Program-made: the position numbers and the translations under genes
NCBI RefSeq assembly: GCF_000003815.2
Contig: NC_049987.1
Span: forward strand, 21,586,187 to 21,650,186
DNA: 64,000 bases
Reading direction: 5' to 3'
Source of the DNA: Branchiostoma floridae
Taxonomy: Eukaryota; Chordata; Leptocardii; Amphioxiformes; Branchiostomatidae
In this document: piece by piece, positions 55,928 through 64,000 of the stretch
Layout of the letters: each line of letters starts with the position of its first letter
How positions within the stretch are numbered: the stretch's first letter is position 1
The notes under the pieces: model-generated
The model's input: the letters and a program-made list of their open reading frames with translations, nothing else
The model's database searches: none
Told to the model about the DNA's origin: nothing

Positions 55928-57805
55928 CCTACATTTGCCCTGTTTGATCTACGTGTACATGTTGTTCTTTTATTTAAGCCCATCGAAGCAGAAAACGCGT
56001 TTCATGACTTTAGCCAGGGGCAGTACGTTTTTTACATTCCCCCATTCCGCACATGACTATAGACGTCGAGCGAGCCGTGCTTTCTTCAATGCGACATAAA
56101 CAGATACTGAATATTGTTACAGTAATGTAAACATGTGACTGAAAAGGCGAAAAACATGTGTACACACAAATCGTAAGCGAGAGCGCTGTCCTAGTGGAAA
56201 TGTTTAGGGGTATGAACAGATTGTTGGCATCCGTCTGTCTCGGAAGACAATGGTAGACAGACAGGGTGGGTTTAGGCGACCCGTCTGCCTGGCATGCACT
56301 TGGGTTCTTAAGGTGAAGGAGGGGTGTGTACTTCCTTCTCCACCCTCTCGTCTACTGGCGCTCTAAGTCCTACAGGGGCAACTGTATGCAGCGTCTAAGA
56401 CGTTGCATAAACAGATACAAGGTCGAAAAATGCCACAAATCGTGAGAAAGGGACACATTTTGCGCTAAGTGTAACTTTTCGTTAGATATATAAAGGAAAT
56501 GATAAGATCACTAGACAAACAAAATTACACGTGTAAAGTTGAACTCCCAGACGAACAGCTTCAGTAACAGCGAGGTCACAGTGGCCCCGAGTAAATACAC
56601 GTGATAAATGTATATGATAAATGTGTCCTACCGTCTGATTTCAGAAGGCTGAACTGAGTGGATTCCCTTGTGTTTAGCCCTATACCCACAGTCTGCACTC
56701 TTGTAATCTCATAAATTGTCACGCACTAGGAGTCAAGGACTTGAAATCTGTCCGTCGGGTTGAAACCGATGCTTCTGGGTAACACCTGGACTCGGCAATA
56801 GTACATGATTTAGGTAGCACAATAGCCGTAAATGAAACAATTTCAACGAAGGTAAAGGTATGTTTGCCTCGAGGGTGGGGCCTTCGCCTTGTGACCTTAT
56901 TCGGCTCGTCGTATTTGATTTTCCACCGTGATTTCTTTTTGAAATCAAAGCAAAAAAAGTAACAGAATCCACAAGGATGATAATGAAAAGACTGGTCCAT
57001 ATTGCGCATAAACATACATGTACCTTAAAGTTTGTTTCGTGCAAGACCACATAGTATTGGACTGTATTACCAAGAGCTCTACCTAAACCGACTCCTGTTG
57101 GTCCAGTCCAATTGCTTCACAGATGTATCGGCTTCATAAGTTTTCGGACAGGGTTTTCACCCTTTAGTGTTGTTGACGTTTGACCTTTCGTGAGATTACA
57201 AGTGTGCAGCAGACTGTGGGGAGCGCTAAACACAGGGGAATTCACTCAGTTCAGCCTTCTGAAATCAGACGGTAGGATACATTTTTGATAAAATTTACCT
57301 GGGGCCAATGTGACCTCGCTGTTACAAGCTGTTCGTCTTGGAGTTCAGCTTAACCCGTGTTGCTTTGCTCTTCTAGCGAGCTACTTCATAAAACTGTATT
57401 TATCAACTTTAGATTTAACATAATATGAGTCACACTTAAGGCAAAATGTGCCCCTTTCTCACGACATGTGGCATTTCTAGTTCTTGTATCTGTTTATAAC
57501 CCCTTTCTACTAGGACAGCGCTCTCACCGCGTTCTCGCTGCGACCTTAAATTCGACAGATCGCTCAACGAATTCTACAAAAAAAGGAATCTTTGTGTATT
57601 TTGTCGTCTTTTCAGCCACTCTTTTCCATTTTGTATGCTATACCCAGAATGAAATCGAAGGCTACATGCATCTGTTTCTTGTCGCAATGAGAGCGCAGCT
57701 CGATTGCCGTCTAGTCAAGGAAAGGGAGGCCTAAAACGTACTGTCCCTGGCTGAAGTTGATTCTCACGACTTTTTCGCTTCGATGGGCAAATGTAGGTAT
57801 GCCCG
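55928..57805. repeat. Large imperfect inverted repeat (arms ~0.6-0.8 kb)
   Basis: Matching inverted blocks: 55928-55940 with ~57786-57800; 55978-56035 with 57732-57790; 56170-56195 with 57513-57540; 56402-56480 with 57420-57500; 56555-56590 with 57298-57335; 56637-56700 with 57220-57282. A ~500-bp unique centre separates the arms. No coding capacity is recognised. Confidence 0.75.
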
Positions 57806-57835
57806 AGCGGGGTGTGGGCGACCCCTGTATACGTT

Positions 57836-58069
57836 GGGGGCTCGTGTGACGCAACGACAGGGAGTACCAAGCGGTACCAGGTTCGAATCTCACGTCACCG
57901 ATCTTGTGCCATAGAGAAAGGCACTTTCCACGACTTTAATACCTCACTCAGGTGTGACTTACCTCACTTCACTCAGGTGTAACTGTGTTCCTAGGTTCCC
58001 TTAGGGCCGCGATCAACATGATGATCATGGGCATTGACTTAAATAAATTGATAGAGAAAGAAAGAAACC
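57836..58069 (+). repeat. tRNA-related SINE
   Basis: B-box GGTTCGAATCT at 57880-57890, a body with CACTCAGGTGTRACT repeats, the 3' core GATCAACATGATGATC, and an A-rich tail (AAATAAATTGATAGAGAAAG and following). Confidence 0.6.
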
Positions 58070-58168
58070 ATTGTGATCATTACTTTGCAGGTGACATCCC
58101 TTTGTCATGTTTCGCCTTGGAGGAGGTAATGATGTGAAGTTTCTTTATTGTCTTCCTGTTTTATCCAG

Positions 58169-58392
58169 GATTACTCCTAGTCACTGCGGCCACACATATG
58201 TGCGAGGAGGTGTATTTGTACGGCTTCTGGCCCTTCCACTCCGACAGGAACAACACACGCCTGACTGGGCATGCGCACTACTTCGACAATGCCCTCCCCT
58301 CCAACTCTCACAAGATAGACGATGAGTTCAAAGAATTGCAGCGTCTCCACAACACGGGAGTGCTGCGTCTGACAACAAGTGCGTGTCAGTGA
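58169..58392 (+). pseudogene. Lone inverted copy of the last ST8Sia exon
   Basis: Preceded by a good acceptor (TTTTATCCAG), the 224-nt stretch encodes [20 protein letters not shown] and on to a stop at 58390-58392. It is nearly the same as the last exon of gene B (Q to Y, H to Y, R to T), with a two-residue insertion (TGHAHYFD instead of TEHYFD) beside motif III. No upstream exons of this orientation are found in the window. Homology continues ~15 bp beyond the stop. It could be spliced only if an unseen donor exists, so I treat it as a partial gene copy. Confidence 0.85.
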
Positions 58393-58656
58393 GGACACAG
58401 CAGGAGCATATACTTAGGTACTAAAGGGACTAAAACTATTCTGGAAGACTTATATGTCCAACGTTAATTTAAGATCACATCGTCTCAGGAAACAAAATAT
58501 CACTTATGACTTATCTGATATCTTTGCGATGTTCAACTTTTCCATAACGATATCGATGGCAAGAGTTTTCTTATTAAAAGCTGATGCTCTAGTGATAGCA
58601 ATAGGAGTAACATATACAGAAGCTTCCAAACTGAAATTACTTTACTACTGAACCTT

Positions 58657-58856
58657 AAGGCCCCCTCTCACTTGACGTGCGGCACGCTTGCGGCATTGCT
58701 GCGTTCGGAAGATGCTCANNNNNNNNNNNNNNNNNNNNNNNNNNNNNNNNNNNNNNNNNNNNNNNNNNNNNNNNNNNNNNNNNNNNNNNNNNNNNNNNNN
58801 NNNNNNNNNNNNNNNNNNGCCGCAAGCGTGCCGCACGTCAAGTGAGAGGGGGCCTT
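58657..58856. mobile_element. Hairpin element interrupted by an assembly gap
   Basis: AAGGCCCCCTCTCACTTGAC at the left is mirrored exactly at the right; the matching arms are ~38 bp. 100 N (58719-58818) fill the centre. Confidence 0.8.
58719..58818. other. Assembly gap (100 N)
   Basis: A run of exactly 100 N, most likely a gap of unknown length. Confidence 0.99.
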
Positions 58857-59962
58857 GATAAACAAAAGATTGTGCAAACTTGTTTTTTCGCAGATGTAAG
58901 TTACACTATCTATGTACTGCAACGTTTTATTATATTTATTGAATATTGTAATGTTTGTTTTCTCATAATGAATAAAGTTGTTTGAAAAAATGATAAAAGC
59001 ATCAGATTTGGCGGTGAATTGGGGGTTCCGTCTAGGACGAACATTCAATCTTTGACCACCTTACCTACCAGATTGAGATTTCTTGTCGATGGCAGATACT
59101 GTACTATCCAAGCAGAGGTTAGGCTCCGGTTGTTTCTTTTTTTTTACCTTTGTTAGGCAGGCGTTTTGTTCGGCCGCGAGACATCAAGAAAACAGTACAA
59201 ACTAGAAATCCCGATAAGAACGTGGGATCCAGTGGAAAACACATTAACACAATCAACGAGAAAGGCATGACAATGCATAGAACAGTCAACAAGAAATTCA
59301 CAAAAAAACCCATTTCTTATATTTTAATACCATATAGCATAGATACATCATATCAAAATAAAACAAGAGTAAGGAGACCTCATACCTCCATGAAATCTTT
59401 AGAGCATTTGTGGATTTATTGTTTCATATTGTATCATTGATCATGCAAATAAGGCTGTAATTGATATAAACATAATCTATTTTAATACCACCGTGTAGAT
59501 TATCCCACATGTAAAATGCAGTTATCACAGTGAAACAACTACACTTTATGCAAGCCAATGAAGTACTCTGTTATCATCTTTCTCCGATATGATACTATTA
59601 ATAGGCATACAAGAACTCAGGGGCGATGAATTCTTTGTCACTACAGGGGTCAACGTCACTTTCACATTTACATTTACAAAACTGTAACATCTTCGATATA
59701 CTCCATCACTGCATAGGTAGATTCTCTTAGTTGATAGAGCATGCAAGTTGTCTCTTATTTACTTTTCTGTTTGTACTTATGTCTCGTTCAGGAAGTATAA
59801 AATTGTCATTAAAAAGTGTCTTGTTGTCATCTAAACACCACGGGTATATAGGATCTTGAAGGACAATCACAGTTGGTGCACCTGGTGAAAGAAAAAGAGA
59901 AATAAATAGATAAACAGATTACATCTATCAACGTTACATGTACTGTAGTTCATCTGTATGTA

Positions 59963-60101
59963 CAGTAGAAACCAGTTAATTGCACAACAGATTACCGCAC
60001 ACTTCCAAAATCCAGCTGAATAACTTCGTTTTGTTGCACCATCCGGATAATTGCACGAAATACGCTGGCAAATCTGGTGTGCAATTAAACGGCTTCTACT
60101 G
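59963..60101. mobile_element. TA-flanked MITE, second copy
   Basis: 139 bp; ends CAGTAGAAACC and GGCTTCTACTG between TA dinucleotides; same family as 15016-15189. Confidence 0.8.
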
Positions 60102-61052
60102 TATTTCTTCTTGAGATTTTTTAACTTAACAAGAGACTAATTTGGGAAGGGGCAACCACCTTGTCTAATCTACGAGTAGTGCGTTTTACTCCCGGTTCTT
60201 TTTGGGAATCTGCTACAAGAGTTCGACACTAGAGGGAAATGACCACACGGACACGAGGCATTCTCTGTTCACACAAAGGCTTTGCTCTCAAGACAGCCGC
60301 ACCTGGACGCACCCTGGTTTCAACTGAGCTTCTGAGCAAAAAGCCTTCAATTTATTCATCTTCTTCTGGCACCTTATCGCGAGACGTGTGTCTCGGGTTC
60401 ACTCCAGGAAGTACCTTTACCATACATATCATAACAGTGAAGAAATCTTTGTTCTGGCTTTGTTGTTTTAGAGAACAAAGGGTTAAGGAACTAATGTCTA
60501 CCTGCTAATGAGTTCTATGGCTTCAGTGTGAATTACAATAACACATGATAATGGTTCTTATGGGTTCTGTGTGAAGTACACTAACATATGGGGACTGGCC
60601 CCAGCTTGTAGTCTCCAGTCAATGCAAATTACAGTTATCACCTCAGCATTATGGCACTGTCACAATCAGCATACTAATTCTAGTCCTAGCAAAATGACAG
60701 CAAACAATACAAAATGGACTACAATATTTTGGTATTCCGCCCTACTTACAAATATACAAATAAGATCAAATAAGTCATACATCTACGAGTTAAGCGGAAA
60801 GTTTGCGAAGATACCAAGTAAGTTATGTGTAGAGGAACGTTTCATATAACCCAATGTAAATGCCAGAGACTAGAGACCCGTTTGCCAAATGTTTTCAAAA
60901 GACGAAACACTATCGTAGGTATCGTTGTTTGATTGGTATCAAATTGGAATTATTTATTGTGTTTAATTTTTATCTCGTCAAGAAGGTTATGTTTTCGATG
61001 CCGTTTGTCGCCTGTTGGTTGTGGCTGTTGTCATTAATTCAGGAACTGGGGA

Positions 61053-61314
61053 TGCCGGGTACTCTCCAAGCAGAGGTCGAATCGCGCAGATATAGTAGTA
61101 GTCGAAAAAATTACTAGCACACCGGCGCGCGGGCAGAAACTCCTAACTCCCGTCGAAAACTTAGTACCTTAGGTACAAAACGCCCTGAATGTGTCAAAGT
61201 GATTAGATTTGTTAGCCTTGAGCCCTTCCGTTCTGTTGCAGAGGTAGGAAGAGCGCCGGTGTAATTTTTTCGACTACTACCATATCTGCGCGATTCGACC
61301 TCTGCTTGGAGAGT
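61053..61314. mobile_element. MITE with ~55-bp inverted ends
   Basis: CTCTCCAAGCAGAGGTCGAA at the left is mirrored by the right end; the match continues through CGCGCAGATATAGTAGTAGT. TA stands on both sides. Confidence 0.85.
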
Positions 61315-61486
61315 AACGTTAGATGCCGGGATCATTATGATATTTGGTAACATGAAGGTGGTGGTCTACTAGAAAGGTTAACAGACGGAAAATTGTAAGC
61401 CTGGTAAGGACCGTTTGCATTGTATTTAATGAGACTTAATTACTTTAATAGGGGGAATGTTGGCGAGAATTTAATTTTACGGTAGG

Positions 61487-61586
61487 NNNNNNNNNNNNNN
61501 NNNNNNNNNNNNNNNNNNNNNNNNNNNNNNNNNNNNNNNNNNNNNNNNNNNNNNNNNNNNNNNNNNNNNNNNNNNNNNNNNNNNNN
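61487..61586. other. Assembly gap (100 N)
   Basis: A run of exactly 100 N. Confidence 0.99.
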
Positions 61587-61889
61587 TTAAGTTCCCGTTC
61601 TATCATTACTTGTCGAGGTACATTGCACTAGTAACGTTAACTACTGGTATTAGGTCGTGGAACTCTACTTTAATAGTGTATTTAATAAGACTAATAGTTC
61701 TTTAGGCGTACTTTAGTTGTTTATTCGTCTCATATATTGTTGTCAACTACTAATGGTGGGGTAGAAGTTAAATAAAAGTCGGCTGCATTCCAGAAGATCG
61801 AACATTTCAGGATCAGGAGAAGGTATTTGTCATCATTTGCAGGTTTCCCTTTGTTAAAGTTTGTGATCCTTTGACGACAAAGGACGTTT

Positions 61890-62070
61890 CACCCCTCCGA
61901 ATGAAATGGCAGATTCCGGTCTTGACGTCACCACTTCCTGGCTCTCACTGTTTTTCGAACCGACTTCAGCGAGCGAGGAAATCTCCGAGGAAGGCCCGAT
62001 TTGCCGCCGCTTTTGGCGCCATTTCTGAACTTTTCCTTCCTCACCGTGCAGTCTGGTACGTTACCAAGCT
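61890..62070 (+). promoter_or_regulatory. Possible promoter / first exon of a downstream gene
   Basis: A locally GC-rich stretch contains GCCGCCGC and TTTTGGCGCCATTT (62011-62024), an E2F-like palindrome. A gene could start here on the plus strand, but no coding exon was recognised. Confidence 0.3.
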
Positions 62071-64000
62071 AACAGGGCGTTTTGGGCTGCTTTTATTTTC
62101 TTCTCAGACTGTATATGCTGGCTTTGTAGCTCTGTTTGCTGATAGTCAACCCGGGAAAGCTCTGGCCCGGCATGTTGTGCCTTGCTCTAGCATATAACGT
62201 TATATATTTTTTTTTTACCATATCAAATTCGAAGCGAATGTTGTCTTTTCTTCAAAATTATGATTTAAGAAACGCAGATACCAGTCTGTACTTGGGCTAC
62301 ATTATCTTCTTTTGCGTTAAAATCTCTGTACAGTTATTTGTTAAAGTGGACTGATTCGGCAGATTCTGTGGGAGGGGGGCAAAGCAAAGTCTAGTCCAAG
62401 CCTTGTTCTTTGTTGAAATCCTTTTTAGGAAAAGCCCCATTTTGGTGACAACTTTCACTCATAGGCGTTAGAACATCGACGGTGAAATCAAAAACTTGTA
62501 GACATGTTTATTTGTTTTCCAATAAGTCACCACAACAGGCCTTGCTGTTGTTGTATTATATGTTGTATTATACATATGGTACAAATCCTTCTGTTCCTTG
62601 TCTGCAATGATCATATTGTGTTTTTGTTTGTTTGTGTAACTTTGGTTTCTTTCTCAAATTTGTTGGGGGCAGGTCGTGACATTCTTTGCATGTTTTTGTC
62701 AGCCGTCTGTTGCATCCGGTGCAGGTGGGTTGTGACAAGTCTTTACTTTAATGAGAATCGTTACCCTCGTTATTTGGTTCTTTGTGTCACGGTGTGGGTT
62801 ACAGCTGTGATGAATGCTGATCTTCTTGTTTACCTATCTACAGCGAGGTCAACATCGACAAAGCATCACAAATGAGCTTGTTATTCCGTTCATGCTCCTC
62901 CCTACATATCCCGAACACGCACCGATTGTTCGATGTTGTCACACTGTGGCTTGCTGTCTTATGATCTGTAAATAGTTCTGCCGTCAATCTGTCAAGGCAG
63001 TGAATCAGAGTTTGACAGTCGAGCCCGCAGAGGGATTTGTACGACTAAGAGATGATCGCATTACATGTTCTGTACAAGCTTTTCAAGAAGGCACAACTAC
63101 ACATTCATGGCAAAAAATGTGGGCTAAATGGTCTGACAACTGATCTGCCTATGCTGTGAATAAGATTGGGCAGCTATAGACGGATTTGTAAGAGGGACAC
63201 ATAAAGCATGTTTTGTTAGAGCTTTTTGAAGTGTCTTGTCTAATAACGGCACATTTGTGACAAAGAACTTTAGGAACGACTTCTATTGTTTCATCTCCAT
63301 ACAGCTTTCCTTGTTAAGAGCACATACGAAAACCTGGCTATTTGAACTACTTGTGTTGGCAATCATGTCTGAACTTGAAGGTGTTCTAAGATTCTAAGGT
63401 CCTAGACTAGAAAATCTTAGTATCAAAGTGGTCCAGGAGAAAAGGTAGGTCAAAATTCTTCAGCACAAAGGATTGGAAAATGTTTCCTGTGGAACTTTTG
63501 AAATCTTGTGTCACGGAAGTGAGTCACTGGAAGGTGAAACTGTGTCACCTTTGTCTCCTTTCCTGGAGTTATTTTGGGAACAAGACCTTGCTATTGACCA
63601 CAACTTCCTCTGTAAACCTTTTGAAATGAATACCTGCAGAGGTGCAGGAATGTGAAGTTAAATGAGGTTAAGTAGTTCAGAACAAAACATCTTTCTCTGT
63701 GTCTGTGAATAGTTTCTTCTGTGAATTTTCAGTCTCCAGGTATAAAGGTAAGACTGGTAAGTCAAGAAAAGGTTTTGTCCTTGTAGGCTTTATGTACTAG
63801 GGTCAGGCCTGAATCAGGGCAAAGCATCAGGGCTTATAGCTTACATGTGCTTTGACTAACGTTGCTAGTTTACATGTAGCATATGCCTGTCTGTCAGCTT
63901 AACACATGTAGGTATGTAGGCATGTTGTATAGTTATAGTAGGCAAGTCATCAAGTGACTTGTCAGTTTGATTATGAAGAGGTTTTGCTCCATTTTGTCTA

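Larger units (their letters stand above)
54132..58168. other. Repeat-rich region upstream of gene B
   Basis: No gene supported. It contains two SINE-like copies in opposite orientation (about 54602-54880 and 57836-58069), a 217-bp palindrome (55711-55927) and a large inverted repeat (55928-57805). Confidence 0.6.
58393..64000. other. Gene-poor 3' part of the window
   Basis: Only repeats and two assembly gaps are supported. A promoter-like GC-rich patch at ~61890-62070 is listed separately. Open frames here have no family I recognise. Confidence 0.5.

Noticed and set aside
55751-56056. 101-aa plus-strand frame
   Set aside because: Spans the palindromic MITE 55711-55927 and the large inverted repeat.
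57468-57734. 88-aa plus-strand frame
   Set aside because: Inside the right arm of the large inverted repeat; the mirrored arm does not keep it open.
61871-62197. 108-aa plus-strand frame as a gene
   Set aside because: No motif and no splice support; the start overlaps a promoter-like GC-rich patch, so I list only that.

Overview
The window reads as an animal nuclear genome, most like an invertebrate deuterostome such as a lancelet (Branchiostoma). The signs are many small GT-AG exons in kilobase introns, clear single-copy orthologues of vertebrate EED, MIS18A and MTRES1, an alpha-2,8-sialyltransferase pair, an intronless rhodopsin-class GPCR, and a very heavy load of short non-autonomous DNA transposons. 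Species identity is an inference. All gene models were spliced by hand from the sequence; there is no transcript support.

Layout: 1-375 (+) is the last coding piece of an unrecognised gene. 3510-11901 (-) is EED, a PRC2 subunit, in 12 exons coding 439 aa. 12907-22517 (+) is a protein with three cyclic-nucleotide-binding folds in 14 exons; its upstream region carries a perfect RFX X-box, suggesting a ciliary gene. 25419-31086 (-) is MIS18A (5 exons, 245 aa). It lies head-to-head with MTRES1 at 31879-34481 (+) (4 exons, 237 aa) across a ~0.8 kb shared promoter with YY1-like sites. 36324-37463 (+) is an intronless EDG/S1P/cannabinoid-like GPCR of 379 aa. 38719-46024 (-) and 48174-54131 (-) are two tandem ST8Sia-type sialyltransferase genes, A and B. 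A has a tandemly triplicated 114-nt stem exon; B carries a homopolymer frame shift in its single copy of that exon. A lone inverted copy of the last sialyltransferase exon lies at 58169-58392 (+). From 58.4 kb to the end no gene could be supported; it holds repeats and two 100-N gaps.

EED (reader of H3K27me3) and MIS18A (CENP-A deposition) are both chromatin genes, but nothing here suggests they work together. The sialyltransferase genes are a real local family, probably acting on glycolipids or glycoproteins in the Golgi.

The most interesting signals beyond the genes: (i) three separate short duplications, each copying a splice acceptor plus the start of its exon into the intron upstream; (ii) a three-deep nest of MITEs, each with an intact target-site duplication; (iii) several MITEs with 5-bp target duplications sharing one design; (iv) the triplicated sialyltransferase stem exon; (v) an in-phase candidate 9-nt microexon in EED; (vi) a 5'-truncated LINE with a perfect 13-bp target duplication; (vii) a ~1.9 kb imperfect inverted repeat beside the lone sialyltransferase exon.
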